Part shown: piece after piece, positions 32,659 to 44,200 of the stretch
Numbering within the stretch: position 1 is the stretch's first letter
Layout of the letters: the number at the start of each line of letters is the position of its first letter
Assembly: GCF_000350225.1 (NCBI RefSeq)
Contig: NW_005178996.1
Coordinates: 175,530 to 239,529, forward strand
DNA from: Chondrus crispus
Lineage: Eukaryota > Rhodophyta > Florideophyceae > Gigartinales > Gigartinaceae
Reading direction: 5' to 3'
Length of the DNA stretch: 64,000 nt
Translations under genes and position numbers: made by a program
Notes under the pieces: generated by a model
The model's input: the letters and a program-made list of their open reading frames with translations, nothing else
Told to the model about the DNA's origin: nothing
The model's database searches: none

Positions 32659-34263
32659 ATGAACGCCTACCCACCGATGGGTCCGTCGCCGACGTCGCTT
32701 GTCGACCCCGCCGTTGGACCGGCTGAGCCAGAGGCTCCTGTCGTCGAGACCCCCGCTGCGGACTGTCCGGGGTCGTCGGTCGCGCTACCCGGCCCGCGTA
32801 TGGCGGGCGACCCGACGACCCGCGCCGCCTCCGCCCCAGCGTCTCCGTTCCAAAATCGCCGCTCATCTACAGTCTCCGTCGAGTTGGTGCCTCGGCCGCG
32901 GGCCCCCTGTGAGGTCGACCTTGGTATTCCGTCCGGCGTCCGCTGGTGTCGATGCCTGCCGCGCCCCCCGGCGACCGGGGCGAGTGAAGCCGCCGCCCTT
33001 CTTCCGTTGGCGGTGGTGCGTGACGCGGGGGGCGCGTCCCCGCCTTATCAGCCTACTGTAGGCTCGCTTGGTACGGACGGCAGTTGCCGATGGCCGTCGG
33101 TGTAGCGGGGAGCGGCTCGCCTCGCTGTCGAAGCGGGCGTGGAGGAGCGGTCCTCTGCTACGCAGTGGCTCGGGTCTCCGTCGTAAGAGGCCCCTCTTCT
33201 CGGTACTCGCGAACTACGGTACCCCTGGCGGCGCCGTGCTCGCTCAGGGGTTACCGTCGAGGAGTTGGCTGCTCGGGCCTGGATTCGTCCCGACCTTGCG
33301 CATGTGCTCAAGGTGTACAACGCTGGTGGGCTGGAGGAGGCGTCCTCGGTCCTACACCGTCTGATGACCGAGGGCGGCGGGTCGGGCTACAAGCTCCCGA
33401 ATGAGTTGCCCGGCGACCGCACCTTTGCCTACAGAACCGCGGAAGTGGAATACGTGAACCGAATGGGATGGTTCCTATTCGGTCCCGGACAGGACGGCTC
33501 ACGTTGCTTCGTCCTGCCCGATGTGACGGGGCTGTACGTATTCCCGCGTCCCTACGTTCACTCGAAGCCGCGCGTGGCATTGCAAAAGTTCTCTTGTTCC
33601 CTGATGCGTCTCCACGCAGTGGGATTCGCACACCACGACTGGTCTGCCTATCGGCATCCGGACGTGGTGGACGGCCGTATTATTCCTTCCGCGGTCTTTG
33701 CGTCGGGCTTGTCGTCGGGGGACTTCCTGGTTCTCCCCCTGGACGTCAGGGAGAGCTTCCCCTCGTTAGGGGTTCATCCCCTCCTGCCACCCGTCTGGAA
33801 GCATTTTGGCTTCGCGTGGGCGGATTCTCAACACCCAGCCCACTCGCGACTCGCGTACAATTGTCAGCGTGAGTGGGCTTTGTCTGTGTGTTGCACCTTC
33901 ATGGCGGAGGTACACGTTAAGGCGCGAGTGTTATTCCAACCGCTTCAAACCGTCGCCCACCTCGAGCAACTCGTGGCAAGCCTTCCCGACGCGTCGGTGC
34001 ATCTCTCGGAGCGAGGCTCGTCGCATGTCCCGTGGACATTCGAGCAAGCCGTGGGGCTAATGATCCGGGCCGGAGACGTCAGCGCGCAGCACTGCCGATC
34101 CTGGACGGATTACATCATCGGGGTCCGGAGTTCCTGCCTTGCGTACAACGCGGGTGCCGACGTTTTCGTGGCGCGGCCTTCCCCGATTTCGCCGGCCGTC
34201 GGCGGCACCGGTAAGCGAGGGGGAGTTGGCTCAGAGACCCGGCGTGGTCTGCGTAAACGTTAT
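32659..34263 (+). pseudogene. Antisense ORF of family G, copy 2, 5' part
   Basis: Starts at ATG 32,659 (MNAYPPMGPSPTSL). A Pro-rich first part is followed by regions shared with copy 1: VTVEELAARAWIRPDLAHVL; PGDRTFAYRTAEVEYVNRM; VTGLYVFPRPYVHSKPRVAL; DWSAYRHPDVVDGRIIPSA; LGVHPLLPPVWKHFGFA; SWTDYIIGVRSSCLAY. In-frame TAG (33,103) and TAA (33,184) break the first half; the frame is open from there to 34,263. The H-1 element then splits a codon run encoding RKRY, and the protein resumes at 59,694. Copies 1 and 2 keep the same reading frame despite substantial divergence, which argues for past selection on the protein. Confidence 0.78.
34259..34263. repeat. Left target-site duplication of H-1
   Basis: GTTAT, identical to 59,689-59,693. 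Confidence 0.92.
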
Positions 34264-35322
34264 TGTAGTGCAATAATGGGCTCTACATGGGGGTGGAACG
34301 AGATGAGAATAATTGGATATGACAAGTAGTCCGGGTTCGGGGACACACGTGTGAATAATTGCACAGTTTTAATTTTTAATTATTTTATTTTATTTAGTTA
34401 ATTAGTTGGCATTAATTTTGCTGACATTAGATTAGATCTAAGATCTAGCGCCGCGAGCTACTGTAGTGGCTCCGGCGGGGCGATATATACCTTAGCCCTC
34501 TGAAGACCAAGTCAGTAAAGGTAACCCGAGTTGCCAGAGTTTGATATCGCCTTGGTCGAAGTCCGTCTTTTACAAGACATTCCCTTTTACTACAGAATCC
34601 TTTATCCTTTGCGCTCGGGGGTCCCCTTTTTCTTATCCTTTTACCTTTTCTACCTCTAATCCCTATCCTTTTCTATCTCTACATCTATTTTTCCCATAAT
34701 TGTGTTGGTTCCATTGGAGTCGGTCGCGACCAATCCGGTGTTGGTGTTTTGTCATCGGGCAACACGTAGGTCGTAGCGCTTCTACAGTGTCCTGTTCCGT
34801 CGGAAGGCTGTTGCAACGACGCCTCCTTCGAAGGCCTTATCATACAAGACAGTGTTGGTACCATCAGTTGCGATTGCGATCGCATTGGTGTCGGTGTTTA
34901 GCCATCGAGCAACACGTTGGTCGTAGCGCTGCTACATAGCTACGTTCCCGCCGGGTAGTGCTGAACAAGCCCCTGTCGAAGACCTTGAATTATACGCAAG
35001 GTGCTGAAGACTCTCGTCGAGCATTGGCCTTACAACCCAGCGAACCGCGGTTACATTCACGTAGACAAGCCCAACCCGCACTCGCCGAGCACTCAAGTCT
35101 TCACAAGTCTCTGCCACCATTTTCCTCCCGGGCCGGGTATCTTTCTTTAACCGCCCCCATCTTAGTCGAGCTACCGTGGGCCGCAAGCCCACATAAAGGG
35201 AGAGGAAGTCCCGAGCGCTTCGTAGCGCGTGCCATCGGCAGTGGTTGTTGCTGTTGCTATGTTAGTTCTTTTTGTTTGACTGTCGGGCTGTGTTGGCGGC
35301 CTGCCAGGCACATTGCACTACA
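34264..35322 (+). repeat. 5' LTR of H-1
   Basis: 1,059 bp, direct copy of 58,630-59,688. A TATATA at about 34,484 in a GGCGGGGCGATATATACC context, also seen in the other H LTRs, is the likely promoter. Confidence 0.93.
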
Positions 35323-35326
35323 AAAG

Positions 35327-35339
35327 TGGTCTCCCGACC
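35327..35339 (+). other. Primer-binding site of H-1
   Basis: TGGTCTCCCGACC four bases after the LTR, matching 61,266 in the second H element and 31,238 in G-e. Confidence 0.75.
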
Positions 35340-35451
35340 TAGAATTTGTTTTATCTACGGCAAGGAAGTTGGTCTGGGTATCCGACTCTTTTTTTTATTC
35401 TCTTTTTGTTTGTAACTTTTTTTGTTTTGTGTAGTTTCGCTCGTACGAGCT

Positions 35452-36708
35452 ATGTCGACAAGCGCACCCGGGGACGTCGGTCCCGGGGCGAGTAGGAGCG
35501 GATCGGCACGGGTGTCGAGGATCCCGAGGGGTCCTCGCACCCGGAGCCAGGCCAATACGGCCACGGATCGCGGAGATCAAGAATCCCCTACGGGGATTGC
35601 CGCTGACAAGACTGACCTCGACGAGAAGTTGGAAAAGATGAGCAGCGAAATTCGCGAAAAAGCGAAGAAAAATCTCGAGGCCGAATTAGGCCTCGTGCAG
35701 AAGCAACTTGAGTTGCAAAATTCCGAGTTCCACACGGCGTTGGAAGAGCTGACCGCACGCGTGGGACTCGCCGAGAAAAATAAGGGCGACGGGACCGACG
35801 GCATCGAGCCGGAGGTCCTCGCCTCGTGGAAGCTTTCGGTCAAGGACGCAAGGCGCGATGCGAATCAAGCCTTGGAGTCCTTAGGCCAGTTCCCAATCCG
35901 CATTGACGACAAGTTCGATCGCGCCGCGCAGCGACTCAAGGATCTTGAGCAGGCCACCGGCCCATTGCAGCAAGAATTGGACCCAAAGCCGCTCTCTCCG
36001 GGTGTAGAAGGCGATCGTCGATCGAAGAAGGACAAACCCGCTCGACAGCGGGGCGCCAAGTCAAAGTCCTCGAGGAAGGACGAGCGACGTAGAAGCAAGA
36101 GTCACTGTAGTGACGATCCGGAGGACCGCGACTCACAGTCGGCGTCGCTTGGTCCCTCTGAAGATGGTAACGACGGCTCGTCGAACCATTCGGGCGATTC
36201 CGAACGCCGTTCAAAAGAAGGAAACGGAATTTCGTCAAGCAAGAAAATTTCCTCCAGACGAGGCGGAGTCACTTCGTCCGCCTGGCGGAGAGACAAGGAC
36301 GCGGAACCAGAAGATGTCGCACCGCGGCGCGGGCCGCGATGGGAGGAGTTGGAGGAGCTGAATCCGACCAACTACTCTTCAAGAAGTTACTTTCGTACCG
36401 AACGTACCGCTTGCGGAACCCGCAGACATATTTGTCAAGTTCCCGGCGGACCGCCGTGCGAAAAATCAGGAGAGATATTCCGCCTAAGGTGGAGAAGGAC
36501 AACACGTTCACAGGTGAGGACGGGGTCCTTGTGTTGGATTTTTTGGCAAAGTTAGTTCAAGAGTTTGATACTCAAGAAATGAACGAGGGGCAAGCGATCC
36601 GCTTGTTGCCCGAATTCCTAAGCGGCATCGCCTTGAGACAGCACACTTCGGTGTCACAAACGGCGCGGTCCCACCATGGGAAAATCTCCGTCTGGCCGAG
36701 GGCCGTAC
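35452..36708 (+). pseudogene. Family-H gag, N-terminal part (frameshifted and truncated)
   Basis: ATG 35,452 (MSTSAPGDVGPG) is the shared start with the second copy at 61,428. Residues about 60-190 are charged and heptad-like (coiled coil), then comes a Lys/Arg/Ser-rich stretch. A one-base loss near 36,378 (TACTCT against TACCTCT in the other copy) shifts the frame; the capsid part continues in another frame (LSSSRRTAVRKIRRDIPPKV, QAIRLLPEFLSGIALRQ). At about 36,708 the sequence jumps straight to the protease/RT linker of pol, so the rest of the capsid, the zinc knuckle and probably the protease are deleted. The intact counterpart is at 62,388-63,648. Confidence 0.85.
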
Positions 36709-38241
36709 TCAAGAGCAATACCACCATTGGTGAGGTACTCGGAATTCAAGAAAGGGATGAGGAAAAATTTACTAATTCTACCCCGCCGCCTACGGGCGAG
36801 AGAAGATGCGAACCGTCGGAACAAGATAGCGAGGACCAGCAAGGAGAACGGGAGGAAGGTCTCTCCGCGACGGCAACTAGGAAACCGGAGCGGCGGATTG
36901 AGCCTCCCCCCGCCGGACATGGAGGAGCTCGACCTGAGCCACGTGCCGGACCGGCTGCGCGAAAGATTCCGTCGGATGTTAAAAAAATATTCCCGCATGT
37001 GGGATGGGACCCTTGGTGAGATCAACACCACGGTCCACCGGATTGAACTGGCCCCGGATACAAGGCCAATTGCGCAAGCCCCGTATCGGGCCGGGCCTAA
37101 CGCCCGTGAACTAGAAGATGCAGAAGTACAGAAGATGTTAGAAGCAGGAGTCATCGAACCGGCGCAGTCAGAATGGGCGTCGCCCGTTTTATTAGTGCCC
37201 AAGCCGGACGGATCGATGCGTTTTTGCGTGGAATACCGCAGGTTAAACGCGGTAACGGTGAAGGACACGTACCCTTTCCGGCGCATGGATGAGTGTCTGG
37301 ACTCGTTGGGAGACACCATGGTCTTTTCCGCGTTGGACACGATTTCAGGGTATTGGCAGATGCCTATTTCGGAAGCGGACCGCGACAAGACTGCTTTTTC
37401 GTGTCACTCAGGTCTCTACCGTTTTTCAAGAATGCCCTTCGGGCTTACCAACGCGCCAGCGACGTTTCAGAGAGCCATGGATATCCTGCTCTCTCCGTTC
37501 CGCTGGAAATGCTGTCTGGTATATCTAGATGATATCATCATCTTCAGCAAATCCTGGAAGGAGCACGTCGTCCACGTTGACGAAATACTGTCTGCATTGG
37601 ATATGGCAGGAGTGAAGCTCAAGCTTCGCAAGTGCGAATTTTTCGTCGAAAAGATCAAATACCTGGGCCATGTCGTTCGGCGAGGCACATTGGAAGTTGA
37701 CGCCGCGCGAACCGCCGCATTGGAACAAGTGAGGTACCCTCAAACGCAGACACAGCTCAGAAGTTTCTTGGGACTCTGTAATGTGTACCGTCGGTTTGTC
37801 CCACATTACGCGAAAATCGCACATCCTCTCAATCAACGATTGAAGAAGGGACAACCGGTCCAGTTGGAAGGATTCGACGAACCGTGCAAGAAAGCTTTTC
37901 ATAAGCTCAAAGACGCTATCTTGGCGCCACTGGTGTTGGCGCTGCCGAAGAAGGACCTACCATACTCGGTAGACACCGATGCAAGCGACTGTCAAATCGG
38001 CGCTGCATTATTTCAAACGCATCCGGATGCGCAACGTAAACCCATCGGGTTCTTTTCAAGAACGTTAGCAGCAGCCGAGAGAAACTATTCTGTATCAGAA
38101 AAAGAATGTCTAGCGGTAATTTGGGCCGTACAGACTCTAAGACCATATATATATGGCGAGCACTTCATTGTGCATACCGACCATGCCTCATTGAGGTGTT
38201 TGATGAAGGTAACCGACCCCAGCGGGAGATTAATCCGATAG
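36709..38241 (+). pseudogene. Family-H pol: reverse transcriptase and RNase H
   Basis: Reverse transcriptase with MDEELDLSHVPDRLRERF-like linker, SEWASPVLLVPKPDGSMRFC, SALDTISGYWQMPI, FGLTNAPATFQRAMD and an intact YLDD (near 37,518). RNase H: DTDASDCQIGAALFQT, YSVSEKECLAVIWA and HTDHASLRCLM. It stops at a TAG (38,239-38,241) where Trp is expected (SGRLIRW), and the same frame continues to about 38,450 (SEFDFEIKYKKGKANIQADA), where a G7 run marks a one-base shift into the integrase frame. Confidence 0.88.
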
Positions 38242-38446
38242 AGGCTCCGCCTCTCGGAATTTGATTTCGAAATCAAGTACAAGAAGGGCAAGGCTAACAT
38301 CCAAGCTGATGCCCTGTCAAGATTACGGACCGCACGAGAAACTGTCGACGAAATCGACGACGAAATTCCATGCTTTATGGCCGAACCGGCCGAGGGAACA
38401 GTGGAGGACGAGGACATTTTTGACGCGTTAGACGACATCCTCGCTC

Positions 38447-40180
38447 TTGAGGGGGGGCGCCTCTGATCGCCTCGATCAATTCCAAGCTGTCACTCCCGAG
38501 GAGCTCATTCGCGAGCAAACCGTCGACCCCTTCTGCAACCGCATCAAGGAAGAAATGGACGCCGGAAAGGTGAGAACGTTCAGCATGGAGACCGAGGAAC
38601 TCGAAGGAACTCTATGCCGTACCGCGGCGGAGTTTGTACAAGTGGTGATACCACAATCGCTAAGGGATGGCGTCCTAGGGTTGAGCCACTACGCAAAATT
38701 GGCAGGCCACCCGGGAGGCAGGAAACTTTACAAGACTTTGAGAAGATATTTCCACTGGCCCACGATAGCCGTAGACTGCTACGCAGTCGCGAAGAATTGC
38801 GCTGCATGTGCGCGGGAAAAGGTTAAGTTAAGAAGAAACACGAAGGAAATGAAGCTGTTCACGCCCAAAGCTCCGCTGGAGTTTGTCGCAATCGACATCC
38901 TCGCCGAGCTAATTACAACTAAACGAGGAAATCGGTATATTCTCGTGATCAGCGATCGATACTCGAAACTGGTACGAACCGTACCGTTGAAGAAGATATC
39001 AGCTGCGCACATCGCACAAGCCTTCGTTCACCATTGGGTATTCGTGTACGGGCCGCCGGCCAAGCTGCTGTTCGACAATGCAACACAGTTCACGGCGCGG
39101 TTCTTTCAGAACGTCTGTCGAATTCTCGGCATACGCAATGTGTTCACGACAACGTACCACCCGCAAGCCAACGGCCAAGTTGAGAGATTTAACCGCACGC
39201 TGACTTCCGCGTTGCGAAAATATGTTGGAGAGCATCCCAAGGACTGGGACCTATTTAGCGACCCTGTAACGTTCGCCTACAACCCGCAAGTTCATCGAAC
39301 TACGAACATCTCGCCCTTCGAGCTGGTGTTAGCTCGGGCGCCGAGACGCATTGCGTTACAGGCACAGCCAAGTTTGGAACGATTTAGCTTGAATAGAGCG
39401 TACTACCTGAAATGGTAGTCGTGGTTGGAAAGCCTGATGAAAGGCGCTGATAAGAGCCTGCGAAAAGAACAAGCGCGCTACAAGCGAAACTTTGACGCAA
39501 GGCTTCGCAAGCCGAAGTAAGACATCCCTTCAGGATCCTACGTTTTCCTCCGGAAGGAACAGGGGACCGCAACAGAACCTAGACACAAGCTGGCACAAGT
39601 TGCCACGGGACTGTATGCAGTCAAGAAATCAGATAAGAACACCGTTGTCATCTCCATAGGCGACCAAGAAGAGCGCATGTCGCGAGATAGAGTCGAATTA
39701 GCCCCTAGTCCCATGGACCACTTGCCGATATCAGGCCTACGACAGGCTATACAGTTCCTCAGCGGACGCGAGGGGAATCAAGAACGCGACGCGATGGGGA
39801 TCGAGGATGGTCCTCCCACGTGAGCGCAGATGTTAGAGGACGAGGAAGATGTTGTCAGTCGAAACCCGTCAGCGGAGATACCGCGAGACCTACAGAGGAC
39901 AAGCAATTCAGAAGAGTTGGAGGAGTCGGAGAATCTTCAGGAGGGGGAAAAATTAACCCCACATGTGAGGAAGAAAATGAGAACGCCGAGTACGTGATAG
40001 AAAAGATCATCGATCACGGGTACCAAGATGAGGAATTAATCCTCAGGGTGAAATGGTATGGATATGAGAAGAAGGACGCGACGTGGTAACCAGTCGCATC
40101 ATTGCCGCGCAGCGCAGTTGTCAGATATTTCCGAAGGAAAAAGTTACCCTTGCCGCCGCAAGTCGCGCGCGCACAAGCGG
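38447..40180 (+). pseudogene. Family-H pol: integrase and C-terminal chromodomain
   Basis: HHCC domain (HYAKLAGHPGGRKLYKTLRR, then NCAACAREKV), catalytic core (AIDILAEL; LLFDNATQFTARFF; HPQANGQVERFN). TAG at 39,416, TAA at 39,518 and TGA at 39,821 break the downstream part. In another frame, about 39,980-40,160, is a chromodomain: AEYVIEKIIDHGYQ, then LRVKWYGYEKKDATW, with a TAA (40,087) where Glu is usual. Normally this would integrate cDNA with chromatin targeting. Confidence 0.87.
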
Positions 40181-40619
40181 GGTAGCCTCTGTCAGAGGGT
40201 TGGCAAGTCAGAATAGGTACTGTGGGACGCAGTGCGAAGTTAGAAAACAAGGGTAATCGTAGGAGTAGGGATCATAGGGGATGACGAGAAGGAGAGAGAA
40301 AGTGAGGTAGGCAAGTCTGTGTCGCTCCCCCTCGCACATGGACGGAGCGGCGAGTGTCGCCCTGTCAAGAAATGAGGAAGTTATTGTAGTCTCAGGTGGA
40401 GACAATGCGCAAATTACATATGATCACGCGTCGCAGTGGTGCGCACGTGAAGTGACGTTTGGATCAGTGATCCGCCCCCGTCCGTAGGACCTTGAGAGGA
40501 AAATATTATGAGGTTTTTTACGAGGGGACACAAGGCAATTCGTTACTTGTTTTCCAGGGTGTTTTGCTCCTTTTTGTTTCTATTTTGGGTTCTGTCCCGT
40601 TTACTTTTTTTGTGAAGAC

Positions 40620-40624
40620 AGGAA
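40620..40624. repeat. Left target-site duplication of G-1
   Basis: AGGAA, identical to 53,668-53,672. Confidence 0.9.
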
Positions 40625-41256
40625 TGTCGCATAAACACCCCGCACACGGCGGAGGGGTGTTCGCCATGTTCGGCGGAAGACCCCGGATCGGCGTACCAAG
40701 GGTCTTGAACCAACCAACGCCACCTGAAGCGGGCCGGTAGCGGGTGGTAGAGCGTGGTCGGCGGGGACGCGCGCGTAGGCGAGCGGGTCGACGCCTCGAC
40801 CCCCCGGAGCAGTACCGGTTGACGATCCGGTACTGACGGGCGGAGGCAGATCGCAGCTCGCCGCGGTGTCGCGCGCGTCCACTACCCGCTCGGTGGTAAC
40901 TACTCGCGGAACGGCGGTGTGAGTAGAGTAAGCTGGGTGGTCGACCGTCGGTGGAGGGTTGCCTGTCCTCCTCCTCCCCACCGGCGGTCGCTCCCTATAT
41001 TTATTGTACAAGGTAATTATCCGTCTACAGTACAGTACGGACTGTACTGTAGTCGGCTTACTGTAGACAGTGCGGGCCGGCCCGCACTGTAACGCTGTCA
41101 GCCGTCGGGGCTGACAGCACACGTGTGCTACACGTCGGATACACGTGTTGGTGCGCGCGTGCTGTAAAGTACGCGTGCGCACGCTGTAAGGTCCGTATCT
41201 TACAGCGTTAGATCTAATTCTAAATCTAATATAAAGTAGTCGGCAATTATGCTACT
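40625..41256 (-). repeat. 3' LTR of G-1
   Basis: TGTCGCATAA at the left and TTATGCTACT at the right (final base changed from A in the partner). It contains five palindromes between 41,025 and 41,208. The pol-end and purine-tract motif lies immediately to the right. Confidence 0.92.
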
Positions 41257-44200
41257 CGGCCCCCCCTCAAGAGTGAACGTCCGCGTTCACTTGTACGGGG
41301 GGGGGTTAAGCTTCAGTCCAGGTAAGCCAAGACCTGTCCCGTCTTGGCTTTCATCCATCTCCTCCGCATCAGGGATTCTCCCCCTTCATCGTTCTGGTAG
41401 GTCTTGTCCCTTCGGACACCCACTCGCGCTTGCTCCAGCCCCTCCGGTTTCAGGAACGCATCCAAGCTCTACTGTATCGTAGCCGTTCATGTTACCTTCT
41501 CTCTCCCCCGTACGTTGCTCCTTATCCTATTGCAGCGCACGTCTCCGTCGTACCGCAGCACACGCCCGCGACCTCGCCCAAGCTGCGAAAGTCGTCGTCG
41601 TGTTGGGGCCTCCGCGCTCGTCGTGGCGCTGTTCCCATGAGCCGGCGAGTAGCGCTTCCCTTGTCTCTTCGCTCGGCCCCCGCCCCTTTCCTCGTGCGCG
41701 GGCGGCGGGTGCTTGCGCCACGGCTCATTGCTGCCATGCAGGGCGACGGTGGGAGGAGGACAGCTTGTTCGTCGTCGGTAGTTCGGGGGATATCTCCTCC
41801 TTTTGTAATTCTCGACGTGGGCGCCGCGCAAACAAATCGAGCCCGCGTCGGGCGGGTAAAGCACTGGGTAGGTCATCTCATATCTCGGGAGCGACGTGAG
41901 TGATAGGTCGATGTTCGTGGAACGCCGGGGTGTAAGCGGGGTCTTCACAGTGGGGACGCCGGTGGTATGCGCTGTCGGCGCCGTCGGTAGCGAGATTTCC
42001 GCCGTCGACTGAGGTCCGCATGTCTTGGCGGCTTCCGCAACAACGGGTGCACGGGGTCTCGGGTACCTTTCCCTCGAAAGTGGGGCGTCGTTGACGGGCA
42101 GCCCCTGGTCGTCGTTTCATCAAGCGTCGTATTTCGTAAGGGTCTGCTCATCCTTGCTCTCGAGCTTTCTTCCTTCTTGCGATTGCCCATCCAGCCCCTG
42201 CCTAGCATGCGTCCGTCCACTACCGCCCTTAGCTTCCTTGGTCCTCCCCCCTTCCTTTCCCAGTGAGAGGGTGGCGATACAGCGCTGCCCTGTGTGAATG
42301 ACATAGGCGGCGAAACACGCGTAGCGTCGGACTCGTCGTGCGCTGGAGCGGGGTCGAGATAGCGAGCCAGCCCCGCGGAGCGCTCGATCGGTCGCCGTCC
42401 GGGAATCCCCCACCGGCTACACGCTGCGTCGCTCGTCACTTCCTTTTCGATTCTTTCGGCGCTACCTCCCCCACAGGGTTAGTAAGTTATGAAGAGGGAC
42501 AACACCCCTCCTTGCGATTGGGGGACTAGCGGCACGTGGGACGTAGACGGCGGGGCGGAGGGTGCCGATGTTGAATTCGGGGACGCACAGAGCGGAGAAG
42601 GGGGAAGGCAGCGGTGCGACAATGCGCTCTGGCGAGAGCGAACGGCGCCGCCGGTAGTGCAGGGCGCTCAGGCATGGCTCGGTGTAGAAGTCGTCGTCTG
42701 GCGACGCGCCACGGTGTCACGGCAGGCGCGCCCGCGACGAGATGGCGGGTGCGTGGGCCAGGACGACGAGCGGGTGTCGCGCTAGATCGGCAGGGAAGAG
42801 GTGACCGGCGGTGCGCGGGTGCGCGCGCACCGGAGCGGACAGCAATGATTTCGTGGCTGCAGTTCGTACAGTATCCGACGGCTCCTGAGTCCTTGATAAA
42901 ATCACCCCAAATTACAAAAGATGTTTTCCCGCGAAAATAATTTTTTGCCAAAAAATCAACAGCAATGGCCGTGATGCCGTGCGACCCGTGTCCGTTGCTA
43001 CCTTTCGCCTCCAGCCCGCGTTCCTCCGATAGCCCGTGCAGCGCCTCTGCGCGAGCGGCATCCAGGGCGTTTTCCGTCCTTCAACCGTTCAACCGTACAA
43101 GCGAAGCCTCTCCCTGGCCTAAAACTGTCCAATGGGTAGGAGAACGACGATGGCCCCTTCGCGATCAGCTGGGCAGAGGGGGGGACACAATCTCAATGCT
43201 CGTTATTTTCCTTCGTGCCGAGTCCAAGCGGATCCTCGTCTCTGTCGACACGGGCGGGCTAGTCGCGCGTAGAATGCCCTCGGGAACCACCGCCTCGCGT
43301 CCGCCCTTCGTTGCGCCTGCGCCCTCATGGGTCTGTAAAGGCGAGGGATGCGCAGACGTGCAGCAGCCCCGATTCGCGCCCATACAGAGGCGGGCGGCGC
43401 CGTCGCTGAAGTCGAGAGCTTGGTCGTGCTTGTCGCGGCTCAGTGCCGCGCGTGCGTGCGTTCGGTATATTCCTCACCGCGAGTGCGTACCCCTGGGTAT
43501 GGCTCGCGCGATGGGCAGCAGTAATCCATTGCTCAAAGTATCGTAACGTCGCGCTTCGGCGACAGCATTATCGCGGCGCTTCTGTTGCACTAATCTTTTT
43601 CCCGGCTACAGGTGGGGACCGTAACGCCCCTGCTTCCGGTCGTCGTAGTGAGAGTCCCATAACAGGGGCGGGCCGGTGCGCTACGACTGCGTGGTCGTCC
43701 ATCCTTGACGTCCAATTCCAATGGCTCCCACTTCCTTCGCGCGGCGTCGTGCTGCTACAAAGACACTGCCCCTCGACCGCGTCGTCAGTCGACGTCCATT
43801 TTTTCTCGGCGCGGGGGACGTCGGGCTTCCGCGCGCTGGTGAACGCCGGGGTACTTCTCCGCTGACGGCGAGGGCGGGGATGCCTCCGTTCGCGTCCATG
43901 CACAGTTCGCTTGCGCACATTTCGCCGGACGTGCGCGCAGCCACGGGTCATGGAAACAGCCATACGAGTGCGTTGGCCCAGGTGGTCTCCTCGGGCAACG
44001 AAAAGCAGCCTCCTCTCGTGAAGCGGTCGGGCCCTCCCCCGACGCAGTGCCGACGCTGGCCTTCGAATTGGCGTCATGTCGACGGGGTGACGCCTCGCTC
44101 AGCGTAAACCTTTCACCGCGAATGAGGCACGGGACCTTTCGAGGGGGAGCGACGAGGTCCTCCTTCCCGATTAGCACGGCAGACACGAGTCGTGATCTCG

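Noticed and set aside
40625-41182. A frame of about 190 codons on the minus strand found twice (also 53,027-53,593)
   Set aside because: It lies wholly within the duplicated LTR; the copies match because the LTRs are near-identical, not because of coding constraint.
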